DNA of 64,000 nt. Origin: Comamonas sp. Y33R10-2 (GTDB taxonomy: Bacteria; Pseudomonadota; Gammaproteobacteria; Burkholderiales; Burkholderiaceae_C). This document shows positions 43,591 to 53,688 of this stretch, piece after piece. Made by a program: the position numbers and the translations under genes. The number at the start of each line of letters is the position of its first letter. Within the stretch, counting starts at the first letter, position 1. The stretch covers positions 1,798,001-1,862,000 of the forward strand of contig NZ_CP079925.1 in NCBI RefSeq assembly GCF_019355935.1, written 5' to 3'. The notes under the pieces were generated by a model, which saw nothing but the letters and a program-made list of their open reading frames with translations, had not been told where the DNA came from and ran no database searches.

Positions 43591-44259
43591 TTACTTCGCT
43601 TGTGACGTTTTGTAGTGCCCAAAAATGGAATTGATCTGCGCCTGAGATAATTCAGCCGCAGAGCAACCAGGCCTGACGGGCGCTTGCAGGGAATCACTGG
43701 CCAGATAAAGCCAGAACGGTGACCCCGTCAGCATGGCCGCTGTAGCTGGCAAGATTCCTTGCAGCTCTCCTTCATCGATTGCCCGTTGGTATAGCGCTTC
43801 AAGATGCACATGCCACGGTGCAAAGATCTTGTCGTAATAAAACTCACCCAGCACTGGAAAACGCTTGGTCTCACCCAGCATCAGCCGGGCCAGATCGGCG
43901 CGTACCGAATGATGAAAACGCTCCATAGGTGGCAATACCAAGCGCGAGATATAGGTGTGCATGCTCTCACCGGGGTGGCGTGGCAAGTTTTGGGTCGACA
44001 GGGCAGATTCGCTAAATGTCACCTCCAGAGCACCCAGCAGCAGTTCTTCCTTGGAAGCAAAGTACAAGTACAGCGTGCCCTTTGCCAGATTCGCCCGTTT
44101 GGCAATTTTGTCCATCGTGGCACGGGTAATGCCCACTTCCATGAACTCAGTAATTGCAGCCGTGACGATCTCGCTGCGAGTCAGTTCAGTTTTCTGGAAG
44201 CTGGGACCGCGCACACGGCGTGGGTTGGGTTGATCGGTACGTTGAGAAATGGGCATCAC
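43591..44259 (-). CDS. TetR/AcrR-family regulator
   Basis: A 222-residue TetR-type repressor. HTH at about residues 30-75: RSEIVTAAITEFMEVGITRA and AKRANLAKGTLYLYFASKEE. The C-terminal ligand domain contains LPRHPGESMHTYISRLVLPP and ADLARLMLGETKRFPVLGEF, not informative on ligand. It is placed between gcd (convergent) and the PqqU-like receptor (divergent), so it may repress one or both; the inverted repeat at 40995 is a plausible site. Confidence 0.88.
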   Translation of the reverse strand: MMPISQRTDQPNPRRVRGPSFQKTELTRSEIVTAAITEFMEVGITRATMDKIAKRANLAKGTLYLYFASKEELLLGALEVTFSESALSTQNLPRHPGESMHTYISRLVLPPMERFHHSVRADLARLMLGETKRFPVLGEFYYDKIFAPWHVHLEALYQRAIDEGELQGILPATAAMLTGSPFWLYLASDSLQAPVRPGCSAAELSQAQINSIFGHYKTSQAK

Positions 44260-44356
44260 AGGAACACAGATAAATATGCAGACTGCTTATACAGAAAAAA
44301 GTCATCAACTCTGGGTCACAACCATTGCAGAGCAACAAGCCTGACTTGGTTACTTA

Positions 44357-44477
44357 GAGCCGCTAACACCACCCAGCAAACCAAAGGTTTGCGGTCGAGA
44401 CGAGGCGTGAAGCCGCAGGCAGTACAGAAGTACGACAAGGCGAAACAACGACTTATCGAGGGTGGTGTTAGCGGCTC
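44357..44477. repeat. Dispersed ~120-bp intergenic repeat, copy 3 (most complete)
   Basis: Terminal inverted repeat GAGCCGCTAACACCACCC / GGGTGGTGTTAGCGGCTC is perfect over 18 bp. Inside are a hairpin GCAAACC/GGTTTGC and the core GAGACGAGGCGTGAAGCCGC. It sits between tetR and the divergent receptor gene, in a 292-bp promoter-bearing gap. Confidence 0.9.
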
Positions 44478-44532
44478 TTAGAGATTAAACAACGACCTCC
44501 CGATTACACACAGCTTGATCCTTATTTAACAG

Positions 44533-44548
44533 ACAAGCTCATGCTTGT
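44533..44548 (+). promoter_or_regulatory. Small hairpin just before the receptor start codon
   Basis: ACAAGC/GCTTGT with a TCAT loop, followed by TTTTATG. It lies within the leader of the pqqU-like message and could influence translation. Confidence 0.35.
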
Positions 44549-44551
44549 TTT

Positions 44552-46696
44552 ATGCATCTTATGAATCGTCATTTCATTCCATTGGTCATCCTTCCAGCTA
44601 TTGCAATGCCGGCATTGGCTCAGACTGAAGCAACACTGGAGACGGTGGAAGTGCGCTCCGCCGCCGGCAGCCCCAGCCTGCAGGCCCTGCCGGCCTCGGC
44701 CACGGTGCTCGATGGAGACACTCTGCGTGACCGCCAGATGCAGGTGAACCTTTCGGAGAGTCTGGACCGCGTGCCCGGCCTGCAGATCAAGAACCGCCAG
44801 AACTACGCGCAAGATTTGCAGCTATCCATTCGTGGTTACGGCGCGCGCTCCACCTTCGGCCTACGCGGCGTGCGCCTGTATGTCGATGGTATTCCTGCAA
44901 CCATGCCGGATGGTCAGGGCTCGCTGTCGCATATCGATATCGGCAGTCTGGAACGCGTGGAAGTGCTGCGTGGCCCGTACTCGGCGCTGTATGGCAACTC
45001 CGCCGGCGGTGTGGTCAGCATGTACACAGAAACTCCGGAGGGGGCCCCCACCGTGGAAGGCGGCTTCTCGTTGGGTAGCAATGGCCAAAAGCGCATCTCT
45101 GCCAAAGCCAGCGGCCAGACCGCGCAGGGCCTGAGCTATGTGCTCAGCGCCAGCCGTTTCCTCACCGATGGCTACCGCGACCACAGTGCAGCGGACCGCA
45201 ATATTGCGAACGCCAAACTCAGCACCGCCATTGGCGACAATGCCCGCCTGACCGTGGTGGCCAACGCCATGGAGTCCAGCGCGCAAGACCCGCAGGGTCT
45301 GACGTGGAACCAATATCAAGCCAACTCACGCCGCTCGTCTATGGATCAAGACAACGGTGATGCCCCCGTCGCTGAGCGATTCAATACCCGCAAGTCGCTC
45401 AAGCAGACCCAGATTGGCGTTACTTATGAGCATCAACTCAATGCCACCCACAGCATGACATTGATGGCATACGCCGGCCATCGCTCTATGGAGCAGTATC
45501 AATCCATCCCTTTGAAAAATAGCTCTGGCTACGCCATTCAAGAGAATGCAAAGCACGCAGGCGGAGTGATCGATATGTCCCGCGAGTATGCCGGTGTCGA
45601 TGCTCGTTGGACGGGGAAATTCAACGATGCACCCGTACCCGTCACTGTGACGGCAGGACTGGCAATGGACTACGTACAAGAAGACCGCAAGGGCTACAAA
45701 AATTACACTGGCAACGTGGATTCGCCAACAGCCGTTGGCGTTAAAGGCAATCTAAGCCGAGACGAAAAAAACACCATCACCAATGTCGACCCCTATGTGC
45801 AAGCCACCTGGCAGCTAGCACCACGCTGGACGCTGGACACTGGCTTGCGCTATAGCCGGGTAAAGTTTGAGATTGACGACCGCTTCATCCGTTCGGGCAA
45901 CCCCGATGACTCTGACAGCATCAGCCAGCACAAAGCCCTGCCGGAGGTATCGCTAGCCCACCAACTAAGCCCTGACCAAACGCTGTACGCCAGCATGGGC
46001 CGCGGCTTTGAAACCCCCACTCTGGCCGAGATGTCCTACCGCAATAACGGAAGCGGCATGAACACTGCGCTGCAGCCCAGCGTCAGCACCCAGTACGAAG
46101 TAGGTTACCGAGAACGTCTGAACGGCCCGGTCAAAGGCAGCTGGAGTGCGGCAGTCTTCCGCTCGGACACCAGCGACGAGATCGTCAGCGATCTGAGCGC
46201 TGGCGGACGCACCACCTACCGCAATGCTGGCAACACCCGCCGTCAAGGCATGGAACTGCAAGGTGATCTGCGCCTGACGCCCCAACTGCAACTGCAAGCC
46301 GCTTACACCTATCTGGACGCCAGCTTCCGCCAGGCATCGGGCAATGCCACTAGCGGCAACCTGCTACCCGGTCTGGCCAAGCAGCACCTGTGGCTGGGAC
46401 TGGACTACCGCATCACGCAGGAATGGAAGGTTGGCATCTCAGCCGAACACATGGGCAAGGTGTTTGTGAACGACGCCAACAGCGAAGCAGCTCCTAGCTA
46501 CACCGTGGCAGCAGCCAGCTTGGGCTACCGCAAGGTCATGGGCCCCTGGACACTGCGCGCTTTTGCCCGTGTCAACAACCTGTTTGACAAGCAGCACGTG
46601 GGCTCGGTCATCGTCAACGATGGCAACGGCCGCTTCTACGAAGGCGCACCCGGCCGCAACTGGAGCACCGGCATGAACCTGATGTACAGCTTCTGA
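44552..46696 (+). CDS. pqqU: TonB-dependent receptor, PqqU/YncD-like (PQQ uptake)
   Basis: A 714-residue outer-membrane receptor. The signal peptide contains FIPLVILPAIAMPALAQ. The plug has VNLSESLDRVPGLQIKNRQN, AQDLQLSIRGYGARSTFGLR and LYVDGIPATMPDGQGSLSHI, followed by a 22-strand barrel with DSPTAVGVKGNLSRDEKN and the end VNNLFDKQHVGSVIVNDGNG. These match, often residue for residue, E. coli YncD, shown to import PQQ. Placement beside the PQQ-dependent gcd supports the same substrate. An in-frame ATG at 44561 (MNRHFIPL) is an equally good start. Confidence 0.88.
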   Translation: MHLMNRHFIPLVILPAIAMPALAQTEATLETVEVRSAAGSPSLQALPASATVLDGDTLRDRQMQVNLSESLDRVPGLQIKNRQNYAQDLQLSIRGYGARSTFGLRGVRLYVDGIPATMPDGQGSLSHIDIGSLERVEVLRGPYSALYGNSAGGVVSMYTETPEGAPTVEGGFSLGSNGQKRISAKASGQTAQGLSYVLSASRFLTDGYRDHSAADRNIANAKLSTAIGDNARLTVVANAMESSAQDPQGLTWNQYQANSRRSSMDQDNGDAPVAERFNTRKSLKQTQIGVTYEHQLNATHSMTLMAYAGHRSMEQYQSIPLKNSSGYAIQENAKHAGGVIDMSREYAGVDARWTGKFNDAPVPVTVTAGLAMDYVQEDRKGYKNYTGNVDSPTAVGVKGNLSRDEKNTITNVDPYVQATWQLAPRWTLDTGLRYSRVKFEIDDRFIRSGNPDDSDSISQHKALPEVSLAHQLSPDQTLYASMGRGFETPTLAEMSYRNNGSGMNTALQPSVSTQYEVGYRERLNGPVKGSWSAAVFRSDTSDEIVSDLSAGGRTTYRNAGNTRRQGMELQGDLRLTPQLQLQAAYTYLDASFRQASGNATSGNLLPGLAKQHLWLGLDYRITQEWKVGISAEHMGKVFVNDANSEAAPSYTVAAASLGYRKVMGPWTLRAFARVNNLFDKQHVGSVIVNDGNGRFYEGAPGRNWSTGMNLMYSF

Positions 46697-46741
46697 TTGC
46701 CTCTGAATTGCGGTCGAGCCCGATCTGATTCATCCAGCCTA

Positions 46742-46783
46742 ATCTACACATCTAGCTATACATAAAACGCTAGATGTGTAGAT
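46742..46783. repeat. Perfect 15-bp inverted repeat between pqqU and rng
   Basis: ATCTACACATCTAGC (46742-46756) faces GCTAGATGTGTAGAT (46769-46783) across a 12-nt loop, with no T-run. It sits between convergent genes and may stop or process both messages. Confidence 0.75.
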
Positions 46784-46874
46784 CGCACTGGAGGGGTTTG
46801 GACCAAAAACCTTAGAAGCTATTGTTTTTATTGAAAACCGATTTCAAAGCAAACAACAAGAGACGTCAAAAAAC

Positions 46875-48362
46875 TCAAAGCAACACAATATCGTATTGCT
46901 CTTGAGCCATCGCTGTTTCTGCCTGCAAAGAAATCGGTTTGGCGATGAAGTCCGAAAGACTGGCAAGATGCTGGCTTTCTTCGTCGAGGAACATTTCCAC
47001 CACCTTAGGAGACGCCACTACGCGAAACTCTCGGGGGTTGAACTGACGGGCTTCACGCAGAATTTCGCGCAGAACTTCATAGCAAACACTACGCGCAGTC
47101 TTCACATCGCCCTTGCCTGAGCAAGCAGAGCATGGTTCACACAACATATGCGCCAGCGACTCACGCGTGCGCTTACGTGTCATCTCTAGCAGGCCCAATT
47201 GCGAGAAGCTGCCCGCCATGGTCTTGACGCGATCACGCCCTAATTGGCGACGGAATTCGGACAAGACCTCGGCCTGATGATCTTCGCGCACCATGTCGAT
47301 AAAGTCCACGATGATGATGCCGCCCAAGTTGCGCAGTCGCAACTGACGGGCAATAGCGTGGGCTGCCTCAAGATTGGTCTTGAAGATGGTTTCATCAAAA
47401 TTGCGCGCTCCGACATAGCCACCAGTGTTCACGTCGATGGTGGTCAGCGCCTCGGTCTGATCGACGATGAGATAACCGCCAGACTTTAGATCGACACGAC
47501 GACCCAGCGCCCGGGCAATTTCCTCGTCGATGGAGTAAAGGTCAAAAATGGGCCGCTCGCCCTTGTACAGTGCCAGCTTGGGCACCGCTGCTGGCATGTA
47601 TTCTTGGCCAAAACTTTTGAGCAACGCAAACTGCTCTGTGGAGTCAATGCGAATACTTTGCGTGCCCTCACCCACCAAATCCCGCAGCACGCGCTGTAGC
47701 AGGTTCAGGTCTTGGTGCAGCACCGACATGACAGGCAGCTTTTGCGCCGAGTCTTTAATGCGCGCCCATGTCTTGCGCAAGTAGCGAATATCGTCGGCCA
47801 GTTCAGCCTCGCTAGATTCTTCACCGTTAGTGCGCAAAATAAAACCGCCGCCACCGCCCGTCGCCTTGGTGCCCACCAACTCTTGCAAGCGCGCACGCAG
47901 TGCATCACGCTCGTTTTGCGGTATTTTTTGGGAAATGCCAATATGGTCATCCTGCGGCAAAAATACCAGCAAACGGCCAGCGATGCTGATTTGCGTGGAC
48001 AGGCGTGCGCCCTTGGTTCCAATCGGGTCCTTGATGACCTGAACCAAGAGGGATTGGCCTTCAAACACCTGTTTTTCAATCGGTACTTGGGATTGGTCCT
48101 TGCGCGCAAACATCGGTGCTTCACCACCATCTTGGCGCTGCCACACATCGGCCACGTGCAAAAAGGCTGCACGTTCAAGGCCGATATCGATAAACGCCGA
48201 CTGCATGCCAGGCAGCACGCGTGAGACCTTGCCCAAGTAGATGTTGCCGACGAGACCGCGCTCTAGGGGGCGCTCCATGTGCAACTCTTGCACGGCGCCG
48301 TTTTCGATAATCGCTACACGTGTTTCTTGCGGCGACCAGTTGATCAAAATATCTTGCTGCAT
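46875..48362 (-). CDS. rng: Ribonuclease G
   Basis: A 495-residue RNase E/G family endonuclease. N-terminal S1 domain (about residues 35-125) with GNIYLGKVSRVLPGMQSAFI; metal-binding catalytic acids in TIDVNTGGYVGARNFDE and IIIVDFIDMVREDHQAEVL; zinc-link type CEPCSACSGKG. The short C-terminus lacks the degradosome scaffold of RNase E. It processes 16S rRNA 5' ends and mRNA. It is the last member of the maf-rng group. Confidence 0.94.
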   Translation of the reverse strand: MQQDILINWSPQETRVAIIENGAVQELHMERPLERGLVGNIYLGKVSRVLPGMQSAFIDIGLERAAFLHVADVWQRQDGGEAPMFARKDQSQVPIEKQVFEGQSLLVQVIKDPIGTKGARLSTQISIAGRLLVFLPQDDHIGISQKIPQNERDALRARLQELVGTKATGGGGGFILRTNGEESSEAELADDIRYLRKTWARIKDSAQKLPVMSVLHQDLNLLQRVLRDLVGEGTQSIRIDSTEQFALLKSFGQEYMPAAVPKLALYKGERPIFDLYSIDEEIARALGRRVDLKSGGYLIVDQTEALTTIDVNTGGYVGARNFDETIFKTNLEAAHAIARQLRLRNLGGIIIVDFIDMVREDHQAEVLSEFRRQLGRDRVKTMAGSFSQLGLLEMTRKRTRESLAHMLCEPCSACSGKGDVKTARSVCYEVLREILREARQFNPREFRVVASPKVVEMFLDEESQHLASLSDFIAKPISLQAETAMAQEQYDIVLL

Positions 48363-48471
48363 TGACTCTTGTTCTTTCTTTATCGGTCTAGCCGTTTGCG
48401 TTGCCCAGTGTGTGGCGCGCGCACCTTGGGCGCAAGACTGTGAACCTGCTTTACTAAAGCAGCATTGAAGT

Positions 48472-49086
48472 TCAGAGCGCCCAGCCTAGTTGACGAAGTA
48501 ACCCGGCTGTCTCAAAGACCGGCAGCCCCATGATGGCCGAGTAACTGCCGCGAATTTCTGCAATATGCGCCGCCGCCATACCCTGAATGCCGTAGGCACC
48601 AGCTTTGCCCATGGGCTCGCCAGTCGCCACATAGGCATCAATTTGCGCATCCGTCATAGGCGCAAAACGCACGGTAGAAACAGACAGCGCCTGCAAACGT
48701 TGTGCGCCACTTTGCACGGCGATGGCGGTCAGCACTTCATGCTCAGCGCCGCTAAGTAAGCGCAAGATGCGGCGCGCATCGTCCGCATCAACGGGCTTGC
48801 CCAGAATTTGCGGACCCAAAGCGACAGTCGTGTCAGAACACAAAATTGGCGCATCAGGCAGGCCACGGCGAGCATGGCGAGCCACCGCTGCATCGAGCTT
48901 GCCAGCGGTCACGCGTTGCACATAGTCGTGCGGGTTTTCACCGGGCAGCTCAGCCTCTATAGCCTCGGCATCTTCGGCAATATCACCTACGGCGTTGGGA
49001 AGTAAAAGCTCATGCCCCACACCCAACTGCTCTAGGAGCTGGCGACGACGAGGACTTTGAGATGCGAGATAAATGTAAGAGGCCAT
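48472..49086 (-). CDS. maf: Maf-like nucleotide pyrophosphatase
   Basis: A 204-residue Maf/YhdE protein: the N-terminal [15 protein letters not shown] motif, [20 protein letters not shown] (substrate loop), and [20 protein letters not shown]. It hydrolyses non-canonical or pyrimidine nucleotides to monophosphates. ATG 49086 ([15 protein letters not shown]) is preferred over ATG 49131, which adds 15 residues not usual in the family. Confidence 0.92.
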   Translation of the reverse strand: MASYIYLASQSPRRRQLLEQLGVGHELLLPNAVGDIAEDAEAIEAELPGENPHDYVQRVTAGKLDAAVARHARRGLPDAPILCSDTTVALGPQILGKPVDADDARRILRLLSGAEHEVLTAIAVQSGAQRLQALSVSTVRFAPMTDAQIDAYVATGEPMGKAGAYGIQGMAAAHIAEIRGSYSAIMGLPVFETAGLLRQLGWAL

Positions 49087-49233
49087 GACTTTGATTAAAA
49101 AAGGCCTCAAGCGCCCATAAATCAAGCGCATAAGGCTATCAAAATCATAGTATCACGCGCTGCATATATTTGCACACAGCGCACCACAAGCGTCATAACT
49201 AAGCGTAATGACTTACGGCGCTTGCAGCGGTGA

Positions 49234-49701
49234 TTACTCGCGGTGGTAAGGGTGACCGGCGTTCACCGACCAAGCACGGTATAGCTGCTCAATCAGCAGC
49301 ACGCGCACCATGGCATGCGGCAAGGTCAGGTCAGACAAACGAATGCGTTCATGCGCAAGAGCGCGAAACTCAGGGTCTAAGCCATCGGGGCCGCCGATGA
49401 TCAAAGCCACGTCATCACTTTCAAGCTGCCACCCCTGCAGACGCTGAGCCAGCGCTTTGGTGGTCAGATTAGTGCCGCGTTCATCGAGCACCACGATGCG
49501 GGTGCCACGCGGAATCGCTGCCTCGATACGCTTGCGCTCCGCCGCGTACAAGGTCTCAAGTGTCTTGGAGCCGCGAGGCTCTGTTTTGACGGCTTTAAGT
49601 TCAACCTTGAGTTCAGGCGGAAAGCGCTTAGCGTAATCGTCGTAGGCCGTCTGCGCCCAGTCGGGCACATGCAGGCCTACGGCCACAATCGTCAGCTTCA
49701 T
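49234..49701 (-). CDS. rlmH: 23S rRNA pseudouridine-1915 N3-methyltransferase RlmH
   Basis: A 155-residue SPOUT methyltransferase. [20 protein letters not shown] (SAM-binding knot) and the C-terminal [20 protein letters not shown] ending HPYHRE, the universally conserved tail of RlmH. It methylates pseudouridine 1915 in the ribosome decoding region. It overlaps rsfS by one base (TGATG). Confidence 0.96.
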   Translation of the reverse strand: MKLTIVAVGLHVPDWAQTAYDDYAKRFPPELKVELKAVKTEPRGSKTLETLYAAERKRIEAAIPRGTRIVVLDERGTNLTTKALAQRLQGWQLESDDVALIIGGPDGLDPEFRALAHERIRLSDLTLPHAMVRVLLIEQLYRAWSVNAGHPYHRE

Positions 49702-50396
49702 CAGGCCTTGGCGCGGGGAGCACGCTTTGCTGCAGGCTTGGCAGCCACTTCAGCCTTGGCAGTGCGCGGAACGCTTGGCTTGACAACCACGGTCTTGACT
49801 GGCTTCGCTGCAACCTTCTTGGCCGCTGGCTTTTTTGCAGCAGGCTTGGCACCGGCAGCAGTCTTGGTAGCAGCCTTAGTTGCAGGCTTTTTAGCTGCGG
49901 CCTTCTTGGCAGCAGGCTTCTTCTTCTCGACCACGGTGTTTTCAGCAGCGGCCTTGTCCACAGCCTGCTTAGCAGCCAGTTTCTTGGCAGCCAGCTCAGC
50001 GGGCTTTGGCTTAGCGGCACCCAGCTTCAAGCGCACAGGTGTTGCGCCCCAGATTTCTTCCAGACGGTAGTACTGGCGAATCACGGGCTGCATGATGTGG
50101 CAAACGATAGAGCCGCAGTCAACAATGATCCACTCACCGTTTTGCTCGCCTTCTTGGCGGGGCACGGGAAAGCCGGCATCCTTGACGGCTTCACGCACGC
50201 TGGAGGCCAGAGCCTTGGTCTGACGATTGGATGTGCCCGAGGCAATGATCACGCGCTCGAACAATGGCGACAGCGCTTCAGTGTTGAACACTTGAATGTC
50301 GTGGGCCTTAACGTCTTCGAGGCCGTCAACAATGGCGCGCTGGAGTTTGGTGACGTCGCGCTTAGCTGCGGAATCCGATTGTGTGGAGGTGGTCAT
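49701..50396 (-). CDS. rsfS: Ribosome silencing factor RsfS with long Lys/Ala tail
   Basis: 231 residues. The RsfS/Iojap domain occupies about residues 15-125: [60 protein letters not shown] and YYRLEEIWG. It binds ribosomal protein uL14 and blocks subunit joining in starvation. The remaining ~100 residues are a repetitive Lys/Ala/Pro tail ([19 protein letters not shown] ...), like histone H1 tails and not part of the domain. Typical RsfS ends near residue 110-130. The gene order rsfS-rlmH-maf-rng is conserved; nadD, often upstream, is absent. Confidence 0.92.
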   Translation of the reverse strand: MTTSTQSDSAAKRDVTKLQRAIVDGLEDVKAHDIQVFNTEALSPLFERVIIASGTSNRQTKALASSVREAVKDAGFPVPRQEGEQNGEWIIVDCGSIVCHIMQPVIRQYYRLEEIWGATPVRLKLGAAKPKPAELAAKKLAAKQAVDKAAAENTVVEKKKPAAKKAAAKKPATKAATKTAAGAKPAAKKPAAKKVAAKPVKTVVVKPSVPRTAKAEVAAKPAAKRAPRAKA

Positions 50397-50625
50397 CAGG
50401 CGATGGAATCAGTAAAGATGGGATCAATATAGCGTGTGCCGCGCCACACCCGTATTAGGGCTGGGTTGACGTAAGCATCCAGACTCGTAAGGCCTGCACT
50501 CACCACGCAATGGAAAATGGTGATGCGCTAATTAACTAGTGCGCATCCAGCTTTGGAAATTATAGTTTTCTATAGAGTTCCTTGCTGACAGGGCTTTTGC
50601 ACCGCTCACAAGGAACTGAGGCTTG

Positions 50626-51588
50626 TTACAGCCAGTCGCGGCGAATCAAGTACTTTTCTAGCAACTCTCGCTCAGGGGAGCCCGCTGCATCTTCACGCTG
50701 ATAGCTCCAGTCCGCATGGGGCGGCATAGACAGCAAGATAGATTCGGTTCGACCACCGGACTGCAGGCCAAAGTGGGTTCCGCGGTCCCAAACTAAGTTG
50801 AACTCAACATAGCGGCCACGGCGGTAGCGCTGAAAGTCTACCTGCTGCTGAGTGTACGCGGCATTTTGGCGACGCTGCACGATAGGCAAATATGACTTTA
50901 AAAAGGCATCACCCACAGAGCGCAACATGGCAAAGCTTTGATGCTGACCCAGTTCGCTGAAGTCATCAAAAAAGATGCCGCCAATGCCGCGCTGCTCGCT
51001 TCGGTGCTTGAGAAAGAAGTACTCGTCGCACCAAGTCTTAAAGCGCGGATACAGCGCATCACCAAACGGCGCCAACGCATCGCGGCAGGTTTGGTGAAAA
51101 TGCACTGCGTCTTCTTCAAAACCGTAAACCGGCGTCAAATCCATGCCGCCACCAAACCAGCAGGTCTTGGGTTGGCCGGGGTGGCCCGCCGAGATCATGC
51201 GCACATTCATGTGCACCGTGGGCACCATGGGGTTGCGCGGGTGAAACACCAGCGACACGCCCATGGCTTCAAACGGCGCACCCGCCAATTCAGGCCGGTG
51301 CTGCGTCGCCGAAGGCGGCAGTTGCGGGCCACTCACATGCGAGAAACCGCAGCCTGCGCGCTCAAAGACGCGCCCGCCTTCCATGATCTTGGTGATGCCG
51401 TTGCCCTGCAGCTTCTCGCCCGGCTCTTTATGCCAGGCATCAGCCAGAAAACGAGCGCCGCCCTCACCTTCGATCGCTTCCAGCGCCTCGGTGATACGGA
51501 CCTGCAGACCCATCAGGTACTCGCGCACCTCGGTCACCTCGGGCGCGGGCAGATGGTCAGATACGGAAGATGAGGATGGCTGCGTCAT
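50626..51588 (-). CDS. hemF: Oxygen-dependent coproporphyrinogen III oxidase
   Basis: A 320-residue Hem[60 protein letters not shown] and [20 protein letters not shown] are the hallmark motifs. It converts coproporphyrinogen III to protoporphyrinogen IX using oxygen, giving haem needed, among others, by the cbb3 oxidase. It overlaps purD by one base (TGATG), so the two are coupled. Confidence 0.96.
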   Translation of the reverse strand: MTQPSSSSVSDHLPAPEVTEVREYLMGLQVRITEALEAIEGEGGARFLADAWHKEPGEKLQGNGITKIMEGGRVFERAGCGFSHVSGPQLPPSATQHRPELAGAPFEAMGVSLVFHPRNPMVPTVHMNVRMISAGHPGQPKTCWFGGGMDLTPVYGFEEDAVHFHQTCRDALAPFGDALYPRFKTWCDEYFFLKHRSEQRGIGGIFFDDFSELGQHQSFAMLRSVGDAFLKSYLPIVQRRQNAAYTQQQVDFQRYRRGRYVEFNLVWDRGTHFGLQSGGRTESILLSMPPHADWSYQREDAAGSPERELLEKYLIRRDWL

Positions 51589-52895
51589 CAGTCGGCCTTC
51601 TTGATAGCGCGAAAGCCAATATCGCGGCGGTACTGGGCGCCATCGAAATGGATGCCACGGGCCACGTCATAGACCTTTTGCTGGGCTTGCTTGACGCTGT
51701 CAGCCAGCACAGTCACGCACAACACGCGGCCACCACTGGTGACGGGCTGGCCGTCATCGCCCAGCTGGGTGCCTGCGTGGAAGACCATGGCGTCATCTGC
51801 CGCTGCGGGCAGGCCGGTGATGACATCGCCCTTGCGAGGCGCTTCAGGGTAGCCAGCAGCTGCCATGACCACGCCCAATGCAGTGCGACGGTCCCATTGC
51901 AGCTCAAACTGGTCGAGCTTGCCGTCGCAGGCGGCCAGCACCACGTCCACCAGATCGCTCTTGAGGCGCATCATGATGGGCTGAGTTTCTGGGTCACCCA
52001 TGCGGCAGTTAAATTCCAGCGTCTTGAGCTGACCAGCCTTGTCAATCATCAGGCCCGCGTACAGGAAGCCGGTGTAAGTCACGCCGTCTTTTTCCATGCC
52101 GCGAATGGTGGGCAGAATGATTTCGCGCATGGCGCGGTGGTGCACATCCGCCGTCACAACAGGCGCGGGCGAGTAAGCGCCCATACCGCCGGTGTTGGGG
52201 CCTTCGTCACCGTCTTTGAGGCGCTTGTGGTCTTGGCTGGTGGCCAGCGCCAGCACGTTTTTGCCGTCGCACAGCACGATGAAGGATGCTTCTTCGCCGT
52301 CGAGGAATTCCTCAATGACAACACGCGGCACAGCCTTCCCATCCGCGCCTTCGTTGTGGGTCACACCGTACTTGTTGTCCACCAGCATGAAGTCAACTGC
52401 GTCATGCGCTTCTTGCAGCGACATGGCAACCACCACACCCTTGCCAGCGGCCAGACCGTCAGCCTTGATGACGATGGGCGCACCCAGACGTTCCACATAG
52501 GCGTGGGCCGCAACGGCGTCGGTAAAGGTTTCATATTGCGCAGTCGGAATACTGTGGCGCGCCATGAAATCTTTGGAGAAAGCCTTGGACGACTCCAGCT
52601 GAGCGGCTTGCTTAGTCGGGCCAAAGACCTTCAGACCATGGGCGCGGAACTCATCGACCACGCCAGCGGCCAGAGGGGCTTCGGGGCCCACCACGGTCAC
52701 GCCGATTTTTTCAGCTTGCGCCCATTCGCGCAGAGCCTGCACATCGGTGATGTTCAGGTTCTCCAGCTTGCCACCCGCCAAGGCGGTGCCGCCATTACCG
52801 GGAGCCACATACACCTTGGTCGCTTTGGGCGATTCGGCCAATTTCCACGCTAGTGCGTGCTCACGGCCACCGCCGCCAATCACAAGAATTTTCAT
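51588..52895 (-). CDS. purD: Phosphoribosylamine-glycine ligase
   Basis: A 435-residue ATP-grasp enzyme. It begins [23 protein letters not shown]-grasp motifs [20 protein letters not shown] and [21 protein letters not shown]-terminal [16 protein letters not shown]. It makes glycinamide ribonucleotide in purine synthesis. It overlaps yebC by ATGA and hemF by TGATG, so it lies in a coupled yebC-purD-hemF operon. Confidence 0.96.
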   Translation of the reverse strand: MKILVIGGGGREHALAWKLAESPKATKVYVAPGNGGTALAGGKLENLNITDVQALREWAQAEKIGVTVVGPEAPLAAGVVDEFRAHGLKVFGPTKQAAQLESSKAFSKDFMARHSIPTAQYETFTDAVAAHAYVERLGAPIVIKADGLAAGKGVVVAMSLQEAHDAVDFMLVDNKYGVTHNEGADGKAVPRVVIEEFLDGEEASFIVLCDGKNVLALATSQDHKRLKDGDEGPNTGGMGAYSPAPVVTADVHHRAMREIILPTIRGMEKDGVTYTGFLYAGLMIDKAGQLKTLEFNCRMGDPETQPIMMRLKSDLVDVVLAACDGKLDQFELQWDRRTALGVVMAAAGYPEAPRKGDVITGLPAAADDAMVFHAGTQLGDDGQPVTSGGRVLCVTVLADSVKQAQQKVYDVARGIHFDGAQYRRDIGFRAIKKAD

Positions 52896-53611
52896 AAGTC
52901 TGCGTTGTGGTAGACGTCTTGAACGTCATCCAGGTCTTCGATCATGTCCAGCAGCTTTTGCATACGAGCTGCGTCGTCGCCTTCAAGAGCGATTGTATTT
53001 TCTGGGCGCATGGTCACTTCAGCCATATCCGGCGTCAAGCCAGCAGCTTGAAGTGCGTCACGCACTGCTTCAAAGTCAGCCGGGGCTGTCAGCACTTCCA
53101 TGCCGCCTTCGTCATCGGTGATGACGTCTTCGGCACCCGCTTCTAGCGCAGCGTTCATGACTTTTTCTTCGTCCGTACCGGGGGCAAACATCAGCAGCCC
53201 CACATGTTTGAACTGAAAAGCCACTGAGCCTTCCGTGCCCATGTTGCCACCGTATTTGCTAAAAGCATGGCGCACATCAGCAACGGTACGCACGCGATTG
53301 TCCGTCATTGTGTCCACGATGATGGCTGCGCCGCCAATTCCGTAGCCTTCGTATCGAATTTCTTCGTACGTCACCCCATCGAGATTGCCTGTGGCCTTAT
53401 CAATATTACGTTTGATATTGTCGGCCGGCATATTGGCCGCCTTGGCCTTGTCCACGGCCAGACGCAGACGCGGGTTGGCCGCCAGATCAGCACCACCTTG
53501 GCGGGCTGCCACCATGATTTCACGAATGATGCGGGTCCAGATACGGCCGCGTTTTTCATCCTGGCGACCCTTGCGGTGCTGGATGTTGGCCCATTTGCTG
53601 TGTCCTGCCAC
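52892..53611 (-). CDS. yebC: YebC/PmpR family protein
   Basis: A 239-residue protein with the family start [20 protein letters not shown], then [40 protein letters not shown], and [20 protein letters not shown]. The family is known as a translation factor for proline-rich stretches and as a DNA-binding regulator. It heads the operon yebC-purD-hemF. Confidence 0.95.
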   Translation of the reverse strand: MAGHSKWANIQHRKGRQDEKRGRIWTRIIREIMVAARQGGADLAANPRLRLAVDKAKAANMPADNIKRNIDKATGNLDGVTYEEIRYEGYGIGGAAIIVDTMTDNRVRTVADVRHAFSKYGGNMGTEGSVAFQFKHVGLLMFAPGTDEEKVMNAALEAGAEDVITDDEGGMEVLTAPADFEAVRDALQAAGLTPDMAEVTMRPENTIALEGDDAARMQKLLDMIEDLDDVQDVYHNADL

Positions 53612-53688
53612 GGGAGTCCTTTAATATTTGATTTAACCTAGCAGGTGAGATTTTACTTTTGACTGTAAGCCCCCTAAAGGAAAACCGA

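Noticed and set aside
41124..43697. An 857-codon open frame on the minus strand
   Set aside because: Antisense shadow of gcd; the gcd product has clear family motifs, while this frame has none.
51570..52853. A 427-codon plus-strand frame
   Set aside because: Antisense shadow of purD, which is unmistakable on the minus strand.
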